NCBI GenBank assembly: GCA_015058015.1 | Contig: SVDM01000005.1 | Coordinates: 109,861-173,860 of the forward strand | Origin: Lachnospiraceae bacterium | Lineage (GTDB): Bacteria; Bacillota; Clostridia; Lachnospirales; Lachnospiraceae | Direction of reading: 5' to 3' | Length of the DNA: 64,000 nt | In this document: one piece after another, positions 7,546 to 14,842 of the stretch | How positions within the stretch are numbered: position 1 is the first letter of the stretch | How the letters are laid out: every line of letters begins with the position of its first letter | Notes under the pieces: generated by a model | What the model was told of the DNA's origin: nothing | The model's database searches: none | Seen by the model: only the letters and a program-made list of their open reading frames with translations | Program-made: the position numbers and the translations under genes

Positions 7546-9198
7546 TTACATCCTCCTTTGTCTCTCCGGCTCTTCCGGATCCGGTGCCGGTGGTCTTTGT
7601 ATCGGTTGTGGCTGCGGTGCTGACTGGGCCTTTTCCGGCGGATTGATAATGTCGTCAACTTCCTTTTTCAGCTTAGCTTCGATAACTCTCTGACGGATAT
7701 TTCTGTTGTAATCTCCACCCGTCATCGATGCTGTCTCTTCCTGAGCGGTACTGAATCCTGCCTCGACTCTCTTAGTCGCCGCTTCTACTTCATGCACCGG
7801 ATTAAGGTTCGTACGTGCCGGTCCATTCCAGCTGCAAGTCGTATATGCTTTTTTAATCGCCGGGTCTGCAAAGAACCCTGGCGCATTGATTCTGCCTCTG
7901 GCTACTGCTTCCGTAAACCATTCTTCATAAATAGGTGCGCAGAAGTCATCTGTGAACCAATCTCTTTGCATCTGGCAGCTTCTCCAGAACTCATTCAGTG
8001 CGCCTCGTGCAGCTGAATAGGATGATACGAACTGCTTAAATAATACTTCCGGCGGGATTTCTAAGGCTGCCCCGATCTGCTTGATCATCGCATCTGTGAA
8101 ATTATCAAACCCTGTGCTCGGGTGTTTAGGATCTGCGAACTGCACCTCTTCGCCCGGGTTAAGAGATACTATGGCACCCGGTCCCAGCTCGATGCTGCTC
8201 TGGTCTGCCTGATCTATTAACTCCTGCGGCGGTAACATCTCGCCGAATGGCCGTCCGTCATCAGCTGTCTGCGATTGAACAAACACGGTAAACATTGCAC
8301 TTAGCACTGCTGCCGTTATCTCTGCATCCGTATAACGTCCCAGTTGTTTCAAAGATTCAAGTACCGGGGCGAGGATTGGTACTCCTCGCTTCTGCCCAAC
8401 TCGTTCTCTGTTCATAACGTGCAATACGTTTCTTCGTCCCGTCATGGAACCGTAAGCTTCTACTCTCACCCACTTTGCAGGTGCGGTTATATTAAATGTA
8501 CTTGAGAGCGGGTGTCGGTTACATATCCAGTATGCTATCACCATACCATCTTTGTCGGTTTCTACTCCCTGGACTATCTGTTCTACATGGTGTCCGTCAA
8601 CATCGCAGGGCGCTAACCTGTCGTAACCATCCGGGCTGGATATCCTGTCTGCTTCTATAAGCCGTATTCTTAAACTGTACGGCTGTCCGATGGTCTCTTT
8701 TACCGGAAGTAGCACAATCGCATCTCCGTTCATCAGATAAGAGAAGAATGCGAGTTGCTGGAGCATATAGAAATTGTCTATTCTTTCAGCATCACATACC
8801 GGCGTGTCAGCCCATAAAGCAAACTCCCTGATGATCTGTTTCTGTAATTTCTCCGCTTCATCGTCTGTAATACCTAAAAACTCCGCATCTATCTGTGGGG
8901 CCGGCATAAGTCCTCCGGCGACTACGTTTGTTCGCAGTGTCTTAAGCGCTGCTGTCGCTACCGGTATACCCATGTAGGCGTCACGGCTTCTTTGTCTTAA
9001 TACGTCTACATTATCTTCAATATCTTCTTTTGCGCTTCCGCCGCCATACATCCAGCCACGCATACTCTTTTTAGTCTGGTTTGCGCCGTAATTTCCGTAA
9101 CCGGAGTCCACGAAAGAAAGGGTTGCTCTTGCATATTCCCTTTTAGCCGCATGGATCGGTGCCACGGCTCTTATTACTTTATCAATGATATTTGCCAT
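7546..9198 (-). CDS. Portal protein, lambda gpB-like
   Basis: The 550-residue protein matches the lambda portal family in length and features: N-terminal GGGSAKEDIEDNVDVLRQRSRDAY, RTNVVAGGL, the central SIELGPGAIVSLNPGEEVQFADP and a QIGAALEIPPEVLFKQF segment. The C-terminus is proline-rich (QPQPIQRPPAPDPEEPE). It forms the dodecameric DNA entry ring and lies between the gpW-like gene and the protease, the lambda order. Confidence 0.92.
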   Translation of the reverse strand: MANIIDKVIRAVAPIHAAKREYARATLSFVDSGYGNYGANQTKKSMRGWMYGGGSAKEDIEDNVDVLRQRSRDAYMGIPVATAALKTLRTNVVAGGLMPAPQIDAEFLGITDDEAEKLQKQIIREFALWADTPVCDAERIDNFYMLQQLAFFSYLMNGDAIVLLPVKETIGQPYSLRIRLIEADRISSPDGYDRLAPCDVDGHHVEQIVQGVETDKDGMVIAYWICNRHPLSSTFNITAPAKWVRVEAYGSMTGRRNVLHVMNRERVGQKRGVPILAPVLESLKQLGRYTDAEITAAVLSAMFTVFVQSQTADDGRPFGEMLPPQELIDQADQSSIELGPGAIVSLNPGEEVQFADPKHPSTGFDNFTDAMIKQIGAALEIPPEVLFKQFVSSYSAARGALNEFWRSCQMQRDWFTDDFCAPIYEEWFTEAVARGRINAPGFFADPAIKKAYTTCSWNGPARTNLNPVHEVEAATKRVEAGFSTAQEETASMTGGDYNRNIRQRVIEAKLKKEVDDIINPPEKAQSAPQPQPIQRPPAPDPEEPERQRRM

Positions 9199-9207
9199 GA
9201 TATCCTC

Positions 9208-9444
9208 CTACACATCTCGTGCTACAAACCGGTACAGTCTGTTCCTTCCGCCGCTTTTCTCTTCGGCTTCAGCTTCAGCTAATCTCGCCGCCCAGTATTC
9301 CATCTCTTTTCTTACCGCCTCTAAGTCCGCTCTGGTAAGCATCCTGGTCCCTATCTGGTACCTTTGTCCGGTCGCTATAGCTTCTTCGGCATCCATCCAT
9401 ACTTTTAATTTTCTTTTGCACGTTTCCTTGTCGAATATTGCCAT
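9208..9444 (-). CDS. gpW/DUF6148-like head-tail joining protein
   Basis: The 78-residue helical protein contains WMDAEEAIATGQRYQIGTR followed by LTRADLEAVRKEM and a heptad-like alanine/glutamate helix. This matches the small DUF6148 or gpW-type proteins between terminase and portal in lambda-type heads. It probably plugs or extends the portal after packaging. Confidence 0.8.
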   Translation of the reverse strand: MAIFDKETCKRKLKVWMDAEEAIATGQRYQIGTRMLTRADLEAVRKEMEYWAARLAEAEAEEKSGGRNRLYRFVARDV

Positions 9445-9446
9445 TA

Positions 9447-11288
9447 TTAAATACCTCCGCTTACTACTCTACGACCTCTGTGTACCTTCTGTACTCCCGG
9501 TTCCGCATTGGTAAGTACCGGGTTTGCTATCTCTAATGCCGCCATTGCATAATTTCTAAGATCAAGCGGCTCGTTTCTCTTAAATGAGCTGTCTTTGAGT
9601 TCCCATACGATAACGCTTCGGCCCTTCTTAAAGCGCACTACCATCTTTTCTGATGTCAGCCCTTTAAAATAAGCTGCGTCATATCCGGCTTCTTCGTTCT
9701 CCGGGAAGTGACAGTAGTTGGGTCCTTTTGTACTATGCCGCAACCTCTGATACAGCAAAGCCTTGCCTGCATCTACTCCGAGGATGAATAACGGTGTCTT
9801 AGTCCTGTTGTTCGTACTCGGATTTCGGATGAATGGCACGTCCTGACCGCCCTTGCCTTTGACCGCCCATACCCTGCGGTCTATTCTGTCCTTAGTAAAC
9901 CTATATACGGCATCCGTGAAGTGTCCGCCGGAATCAATACAGGTTGATAGTATGTGTAGCGTGGTCCCGTCTTTCTTCTGAAATCCGGTGAGCAGGAAAT
10001 TGTCAAGATCCTGCCATACTTGTTCTTTAAGCAGGTCGCCATATATCTTCTGGTACCGTATGCCCCAGTTTTCTTTTCCTATTCCCCATCCGACTACTTC
10101 TACTTCAAATCTATCATCCTGTACGTCTACACCGGCCGTAAGCGCTATTACGCCATCCGGCACTTCTGCATCGTAGATCTCGCGCCGATTGAAAAGCTCT
10201 ACGTCTTCTACGGTGTCGCCGCGTTCTTCCCAAGTCTCACCCAGTTCTGTATTTACCCAAACCTTCATACCTTCCGGGTTGCCCTGGTCCATCTGTTCTT
10301 TGGCTACTAAAAACTTCTGTACTATTTCCTTCCACCCGCAAAAGGTGGAAGCTAATGTATTTAAGTGAAATCCCCTTGTTTCTGCATCCGGGTTTTCGGC
10401 TACAAATTTACCGTTTATGCCCTGGGCTTTCCATGCGTATTCTCCGGATTCCTTTCCGCATCTCTCGCAGCGGTATGTCGGGTCTATCGTAGGATCTGAT
10501 GAATCAAATACCACATTCGCCCATGCAAGGGGCTGTAAGTGTCCGCATATGGGACATGGCACATTCCACTCTTCCCTGGTGCTTTGGTTAAACTCTGTCT
10601 CTATACGGCTATATCCCTTTAGTACCGGGGTTGATACCATAACCGTTTTTTTATCCCAGAAGGTAGTCTGCCTTTTCTGTGCCAGTGATAGGGGGTCGCC
10701 CTCTGATCCTGCGCTCTCCGGGTAACGGTCTACCTCGTCGGCAAGTAATACCTTTATGGGTCTGCTGGCTAATCCCGCTGCGCTGTTTGCTCCAACTATG
10801 GTAACGTGGCCGCCGGGGAAGTTCTTTTTCATTATCGTGTTCCCGGAATACCGGCTTTTAACATCAACTAGGCCCCGGAGCGCCGGAGTATCTCTTATCA
10901 TCGGCGCCAGCCGGTCCTTACTGAATGTCTGCCCCATGTCAAGGGTAGGTTGCATTACAAGGATCGGGGCCGGATTATATGCCATAAAGTAAGCCAGGAT
11001 ATTCAGCAATAGTTCCGTTTTACCCAGCTGCGCTGCGCACATGATAACTACTCGCCTTGTCCTGGCATCTCCTATAGCGTCCATGATCTCCCGCTGATAC
11101 GGGGCTTTGTCGGTGTGCCATCTTCCCGGTTCCGCACTGCTCTCCGCAGATAACACCCGGTAAGCATCCGCCCACTGTGATAATGTCATTTCCGGGGGCG
11201 GCTTTAAAACCGATATGCACCTTGCCAACATATCAACTGTCGATTCATCTAACTTAACTGTCCTGTTTTTCTTCATCCTCATCATCAC
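9447..11288 (-). CDS. Terminase large subunit, lambda gpA family
   Basis: The 613-residue protein has a gpA-type ATPase with a P-loop-like MCAAQLGKTELLLN (about residue 85), a Walker B strand VLLADEVDRYP, and a zinc-binding-like cluster CPICGHLQPL and CERCG. The C-terminal nuclease region has GVDVQDDRFEVEVVGWG. It packages and cuts phage DNA. It overlaps the preceding Nu1-like gene, indicating coupled translation of the two subunits. Confidence 0.93.
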   Translation of the reverse strand: MMMRMKKNRTVKLDESTVDMLARCISVLKPPPEMTLSQWADAYRVLSAESSAEPGRWHTDKAPYQREIMDAIGDARTRRVVIMCAAQLGKTELLLNILAYFMAYNPAPILVMQPTLDMGQTFSKDRLAPMIRDTPALRGLVDVKSRYSGNTIMKKNFPGGHVTIVGANSAAGLASRPIKVLLADEVDRYPESAGSEGDPLSLAQKRQTTFWDKKTVMVSTPVLKGYSRIETEFNQSTREEWNVPCPICGHLQPLAWANVVFDSSDPTIDPTYRCERCGKESGEYAWKAQGINGKFVAENPDAETRGFHLNTLASTFCGWKEIVQKFLVAKEQMDQGNPEGMKVWVNTELGETWEERGDTVEDVELFNRREIYDAEVPDGVIALTAGVDVQDDRFEVEVVGWGIGKENWGIRYQKIYGDLLKEQVWQDLDNFLLTGFQKKDGTTLHILSTCIDSGGHFTDAVYRFTKDRIDRRVWAVKGKGGQDVPFIRNPSTNNRTKTPLFILGVDAGKALLYQRLRHSTKGPNYCHFPENEEAGYDAAYFKGLTSEKMVVRFKKGRSVIVWELKDSSFKRNEPLDLRNYAMAALEIANPVLTNAEPGVQKVHRGRRVVSGGI

Positions 11289-11742
11289 CGTTTAAGGCTA
11301 ATGCGACACGGTAATCGCTGATCTCTTCCAGTGCCTCATTGATCGCGGCTTTTAATATATCGAATATCTCAGCCTGATTGCCGCCTGCTGCCGCCAGCGC
11401 CGGTGATAGCTTGGCCGGCATCGCAAGGAACCTTCCCCGGATATTTAAGCACATGGTCTTTATTCCTGTTTCGATGTCCTCCGTGCTGTGAAGCTCCCCT
11501 CGCCGGACCTCGTTATCCATCTCGGCGGCTTTGCGCTTCTCAGCTGTCAGCTTCATTCGTTCCGTTTGCAGGCTCTCTCTTCCGGCGCCGCCTAAATACT
11601 TGATGTATCGCAGCACCGTAGGCTTTAAGTCGTAAAGTCCCGGGCGGGCTTCGTCTATGATTCCCTCGTCCCGGAGCTGTCTAATTCTTCTCTCTGTCAG
11701 TCCCAGCCATTGAGATACGGTTTTGCTCGTATATAGCTTCAT
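11254..11742 (-). CDS. Terminase small subunit, Nu1-like
   Basis: The 162-residue protein begins with a winged-helix-like DNA-binding segment (VSQWLGLTERRIRQLRDEG) and continues with a charged helix (ERMKLTAEKRKAAEMDNEVRRGEL), the arrangement of lambda gpNu1. It overlaps the gpA-like gene by about 35 bases. It should recognise the packaging site and recruit the large subunit. Confidence 0.85.
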   Translation of the reverse strand: MKLYTSKTVSQWLGLTERRIRQLRDEGIIDEARPGLYDLKPTVLRYIKYLGGAGRESLQTERMKLTAEKRKAAEMDNEVRRGELHSTEDIETGIKTMCLNIRGRFLAMPAKLSPALAAAGGNQAEIFDILKAAINEALEEISDYRVALALNGDDEDEEKQDS

Positions 11743-12522
11743 CTATACATCACCCATATCATCTTCATCGTCTATATCATCCACATCTACGCCGCCGTCA
11801 GGATCCGGTACCTCGATAGCACCGGTCGCTTTCATTTCGAGGATCTCTAACCGCTTCTTATCCAGCTTGATCCTCTGCTCGCTCTCTTCAATGGCCCTAA
11901 GTCCATTAATGATGGTGGCGATCCTGCCTTGAACCTTGTACAAAGCTTCCTGCAATTTATCTATCCTGGCAAATGCAGAATCTTTGTTGTACATACCCAT
12001 TGTCTGGATCGCTCCGTCTTTCCTGGCATTCCCTTTGCCTCCCGGTACCCTCATATCGGTAAGGCTGTTTATGTAAAGGGTATCTTCTTCGGCAGCTTCG
12101 TACATTGCGATCTTCTCTAAGATCTTGTGCTCCCGGAGCTTTAGTATCTGCAATTCATGGGTAAGTGCTTCCTTGCTCCCAATCGGGGTCTTCTCTGCCA
12201 GCTCCTTCTCGGCATCCGTTAACATATCAAAAAAGATGGTGCTGTATGCTCCGTCCTTCTCTGCGTTCTTATTCCCCTTGGGTGCTCCCTCATGGTGCCC
12301 TTTGGCATTCTTCTTTCCCTTACAGTTCTTATTGCCCGGCTGGCCTCCGCGCTTTCTCTTCGGAAGTGCGTCTTCCCATTTATCTTTGGTTTTCCAGTTC
12401 CGCAAGGTCTGATAGGATACTCCCAGCTGCTCCGCCAGGTCCTTTAAGTTGACCTTGCCCTTTGTTCTTCGGGCTATATATTCAGCTTTAGCATTATCTC
12501 TCTGCGGATCTCGCTTAGGCAT
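11743..12522 (-). CDS. Second small-terminase-like protein with HTH
   Basis: The 259-residue protein has an N-terminal helix-turn-helix (KVNLKDLAEQLGVSYQTLRNWK), a very basic glycine/asparagine/lysine linker (about 55-95) and a long helical C-terminal region ending in an acidic aspartate tail. This is the layout of PBSX-type small terminase-like proteins. It has a strong ribosome site (AAGGAGGG) and abuts the Nu1-like gene, so two candidate DNA-recognition subunits precede one large subunit. Confidence 0.8.
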   Translation of the reverse strand: MPKRDPQRDNAKAEYIARRTKGKVNLKDLAEQLGVSYQTLRNWKTKDKWEDALPKRKRGGQPGNKNCKGKKNAKGHHEGAPKGNKNAEKDGAYSTIFFDMLTDAEKELAEKTPIGSKEALTHELQILKLREHKILEKIAMYEAAEEDTLYINSLTDMRVPGGKGNARKDGAIQTMGMYNKDSAFARIDKLQEALYKVQGRIATIINGLRAIEESEQRIKLDKKRLEILEMKATGAIEVPDPDGGVDVDDIDDEDDMGDV

Positions 12523-12549
12523 ATAAGCCCTCCTTTTGTGTATAACAAA

Positions 12550-12572
12550 GCCCGCGAATCATCTTCACGGGC
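12550..12572 (-). terminator. Hairpin terminator between lipoprotein gene and terminase genes
   Basis: On the minus strand GCCCGTGAA pairs with TTCGCGGGC around a five-base loop and is followed by TTTGTT. It lies downstream of the small lipoprotein gene and just upstream of the terminase ribosome site. Confidence 0.6.
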
Positions 12573-12681
12573 ATTTACTCACAATATCAAAATAACACAA
12601 AAAATCCGCAGAAACTGCTAATGCTAAAAATTTTTTTAAAAAATTTTTTATTTTTACTTCACTACGCTGTCAAAAATGGCT

Positions 12682-12813
12682 TTATATTGAGGATTGCGCC
12701 GGCGCAATTTTCTCTTTTGCATTCGTTGCCTGCTGCCCGGCGCCGGATCCGCACCCGGTTAATTCCAGGATGATCATGAGGCTCATGCCCGCTGCCATTA
12801 TTCTACTCTTCAT
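12682..12813 (-). CDS. Small predicted lipoprotein (43 residues)
   Basis: The ORF starts at an ATG nine bases after AAGGAGG and overlaps the stop of the upstream gene by 11 bases. It encodes a positively charged start (MKSR), a hydrophobic stretch and the lipobox LTGC with Cys21, then a short polar tail rich in Gly, Gln and Lys. The mature peptide would be only about 23 residues, tethered to the membrane. Small phage lipoproteins often block superinfection, but nothing in the sequence proves that here. Part of its coding region is a perfect palindrome shared with a second phage gene. Confidence 0.65.
   Translation of the reverse strand: MKSRIMAAGMSLMIILELTGCGSGAGQQATNAKEKIAPAQSSI
12693..12708. 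repeat. 16-bp perfect palindrome, copy 1
   Basis: ATTGCGCCGGCGCAAT is its own reverse complement. The surrounding 25 bp (12692-12716) are identical to 20470-20494. Confidence 0.9.
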
Positions 12814-13030
12814 TGTCCTTTGCCTCCTTGTTCTCACTCCGCTTTTCCAGCGGACGTCCTAAACATTGAGATACATACTCCTTCAGGGCGGCGTTCACAC
12901 TTGTGTTATGCTCCCGGCACCATTCCTCGAAGGCTTCCGCATCTCCTCTATAAAGCTTCGTTCCTACACGCTTATAGTTCTTCTTCTGCCAGGCATAATC
13001 TGTCTTGCGCTTCTTCTCTGTCATTGCCAT
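12803..13030 (-). CDS. Small basic protein, possibly ribbon-helix-helix
   Basis: The 75-residue protein has a lysine/arginine-rich N-terminus, then a strand-like KRVGTKLYRGDAEAFEEW and two short helices (HNTSVNAALKEYVSQCL), a pattern compatible with Arc/MetJ-type DNA-binding proteins. It is preceded by GGAAGGAG and by its own promoter, and is coupled to the lipoprotein gene. A regulatory or antitoxin role is only an inference. Confidence 0.7.
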   Translation of the reverse strand: MAMTEKKRKTDYAWQKKNYKRVGTKLYRGDAEAFEEWCREHNTSVNAALKEYVSQCLGRPLEKRSENKEAKDNEE

Positions 13031-13072
13031 TGTGGTTTACTCCTTCCGGTGATCCTCTTTCTGGTTGCCATG

Positions 13073-13101
13073 ATTATACACCATCCCTTTACGGGGTGCA
13101 A
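13073..13101 (-). promoter_or_regulatory. Sigma-A-type promoter for the small-protein/lipoprotein pair
   Basis: On the minus strand TTGCAC (13096-13101) and TATAAT (13073-13078) are separated by 17 bp, about 40 bp upstream of the 75-residue ORF. Confidence 0.75.
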
Positions 13102-13260
13102 CCTCTTTTTTTGACCCCCCTTCTTTTTTCTGCCCGGGCCAGCCGGAAATGGAAATTTTACTATATACCTAGCCAAAAATTGCGCTTCCGAACCCGCATC
13201 CCAGAGAGCTGTCCCGGCAGTACCTTGCCGCCGGTCCGGTGGCTGCTGATCTTGCTTATT

Positions 13261-13352
13261 TGTGGGCTTGTGGGGCTTTTGTTTTTGTGTTGTTGTGGGG
13301 TGTGGGTGTGGGGTGTGGGTGTGGGGTGTGGGTGTGGGTGTGGGTGGGTGTA
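13261..13352 (+). repeat. G-rich GT repeat tract
   Basis: The plus strand is a run of GGGTGTG-like units with more than eight GG or GGG runs spaced by one to three bases, the primary-sequence pattern for G-quadruplex formation. The region is almost free of A. Confidence 0.8.
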
Positions 13353-13817
13353 GGCGGTAGTTCCTGCCCCCTGTCCTGCCCTGGCTTTGTTTTTGTATAG
13401 GTCTTTTCTATAGGATTTTTTATGTAGAATGTATGGGAATAAGTAGGGCTGATTTATTTTCTATCTATTGGATGATTGAATAAAGAATACTCATAGGAAA
13501 TGATAATTGATTATTCTATAAAGATTATCTCGCTAAATGTATGGGGATAAATAAGGCTGTCTTTGTCAGTCTATTAGAATAATTATTTCTATTGCCAGGC
13601 TATGGGCTTTTATCTGTCTGCTTTGTTCTTATCAAAGCACACTTATGCGGATTTATTTTCTTAATAATGTATGTGATAAGTTGTTAAGGTGTCCTGTCTC
13701 GGTGTTTTGTGTCTGATACAGATTTTCTACAGAATTTTTTCACACATCAAAGCCTTGATAAATATGGCTTTTCGGATTGTCTCAAAAAACTTTTTGAAAA
13801 AAATTTTAGAAAAGTAC

Positions 13818-13847
13818 TTGACAGGGTGTTACCCGTCGTTGTATATT
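13818..13847 (+). promoter_or_regulatory. Promoter of the DUF5688/ArdC-like island
   Basis: TTGACA (13818-13823) and TATATT (13842-13847) are 18 bp apart on the plus strand, about 50 bp before the DUF5688-type start codon. Confidence 0.75.
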
Positions 13848-13854
13848 GTTCTTG

Positions 13855-13874
13855 CAACGGGGGGCAACCCGTTG
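13855..13874 (+). promoter_or_regulatory. Leader hairpin before the DUF5688-type gene
   Basis: CAACGGG pairs with CCCGTTG around the six-base loop GGGCAA. The stem starts at about the expected transcript start and ends about 13 bases before the ribosome site, so it may stabilise the 5' end or affect translation. Confidence 0.6.
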
Positions 13875-13900
13875 ACAATACACACAAGGAGGATAACCAA

Positions 13901-14740
13901 ATGGAAAGAGTTATCGCAAAAAGAATTGAGGAACTTATCGGCAATGGAGTAACAGTTGAAGAGACAACGGTTACCAAGAACAACGGAGTAGTAAAGAGAG
14001 CTTTCGTACTCCATGACGGTAGCAACTTATCACCTACCGTTTACTATCAGGACGATAGGAGCGAAGAGGAAAACATCGAGATGATGGTATCACTCTTTAG
14101 GACTTCCGAGAAGTTAGACATTGACTTCTCAAAGGTATTAACTAAGAGCTTCGTTCTCGACAATGTAATACCAGTCCTTATCAGTAAAGAGCGTAACACT
14201 AAGTTACTTGAAAGCTCACCGCACACTGATTTTCTTGACCTTGCAATCATCTATGAGCTGGACCTTACCGAGCTGGGTGGCAACTTGGAAAATGCAACGA
14301 TTAAGTTGAACAATAACCACCTTGATTATCTCGGAATCACTCTCGAAGAGTTGAGGGAAAATGCAAAGGCTGACCGCAAGGGAATGACAGTAAGAAGCAT
14401 CTTTGATTATCTTAATCAGATTTACTGCTTATTCGATGAGAACTTCGAGAAAAGTGCGGATGTAGTGCCGATGTGGATTATCTCTAATAAGACTGGCTTG
14501 TACGGTGCTTCGATTGTAACAGATAAGGCTTTACTCGCTGAAGTATCCGAGAAGTTGGGGCTTGAAACTTTCATAGTTTTCCCGAGTAGTGTTCATGAGG
14601 TAATCGTTATCGCTGACACTCCCGAGGCTTCCGCTTTCGCTCCGATGGTTCGTGAGATTAACGAGACCGAAGTAGCTGAACAGGACTTCTTAAGCAATTC
14701 AGTTTACCGCTACAACGGTACGGAATTAACAATCGTATAG
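13901..14740 (+). CDS. DUF5688-type protein, cargo gene
   Basis: The 279-residue protein starts at an ATG eight bases after AAGGAGG. It looks like the DUF5688 family found on Clostridia plasmids, phages and conjugative elements: an MERVIAKRIEELI start, a YYQDDRSEEENIEMM segment, and a C-terminal domain with a VVPMWIISNKTGLYGA strand and a FIVFPSSVHEVIVI pair. No enzyme motif is evident. It runs opposite to the surrounding lytic genes and has its own promoter, so it is probably expressed in the lysogen. A hammerhead-like RNA begins directly after its stop codon. Confidence 0.75.
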   Translation: MERVIAKRIEELIGNGVTVEETTVTKNNGVVKRAFVLHDGSNLSPTVYYQDDRSEEENIEMMVSLFRTSEKLDIDFSKVLTKSFVLDNVIPVLISKERNTKLLESSPHTDFLDLAIIYELDLTELGGNLENATIKLNNNHLDYLGITLEELRENAKADRKGMTVRSIFDYLNQIYCLFDENFEKSADVVPMWIISNKTGLYGASIVTDKALLAEVSEKLGLETFIVFPSSVHEVIVIADTPEASAFAPMVREINETEVAEQDFLSNSVYRYNGTELTIV

Positions 14741-14802
14741 GTCGAAACACTCCCCACTTCGGGGAGTGTCTACGGGAGATGGCCTACCCGTACTGATGAG
14801 AC
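14741..14802 (+). ncRNA. Type II hammerhead ribozyme candidate
   Basis: All parts of the hammerhead core are present in type II order. They are: stem II 5' strand GTC (14741-14743); GAAA (14744-14747); stem III of 9 bp (14747-14755 with 14761-14769) closed by loop ACTTC; the GTC cleavage triplet ending at C14770; stem I of 6 bp (TACGGG 14771-14776 with CCCGTA 14787-14792); CTGATGA (14793-14799); and stem II 3' strand GAC (14800-14802). The conserved pairs A15.1-U16.1 and G10.1-C11.1 are kept. Cleavage is predicted between 14770 and 14771. Stem II has only three clear pairs, its weakest feature. The start abuts the DUF5688 stop codon, and the ArdC-like start follows about 40 bp after the end. 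Confidence 0.85.
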
Positions 14803-14842
14803 AGGCTAAAGGTGAAACAAAATTCTTAGGAGGGTTTCAATT

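Larger units (their letters stand above)
13110..13900. other. Long non-coding region with GT-rich tract and repeats
   Basis: No convincing gene lies here; the ORFs that cross it lack ribosome sites and have low-complexity translations. It holds the G-rich tract at 13261-13352, an imperfect direct repeat of about 24 bp (13428-13450 and 13536-13559), and the promoter and leader of the plus-strand DUF5688 gene. The composition changes sharply from GC-rich to AT-rich near 13,380, consistent with a junction of inserted DNA. Confidence 0.7.

Noticed and set aside
10496..10503. CTGATGA-like sequence in the terminase gene, a possible second hammerhead
   Set aside because: No GAAA box, cleavage triplet or stems are in the right positions.
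12820..13353. Plus-strand ORF of 177 codons over the cargo-gene region
   Set aside because: It runs antisense to two small genes with good signals and through the GT-rich tract, giving a low-complexity, cysteine/glycine/valine-rich end. No ribosome site fits.
13709..13900. In-frame upstream extension of the DUF5688-type gene
   Set aside because: The extension crosses the promoter and leader hairpin; the ATG at 13901 has the ideal ribosome site.
14791..14820. Alternative hammerhead using CTGATGA with the downstream GGTGAAAC as a type I or III core
   Set aside because: The bases between the two boxes do not form a stem II and no matching cleavage triplet follows; the upstream GTCGAAAC gives a complete type II fold.
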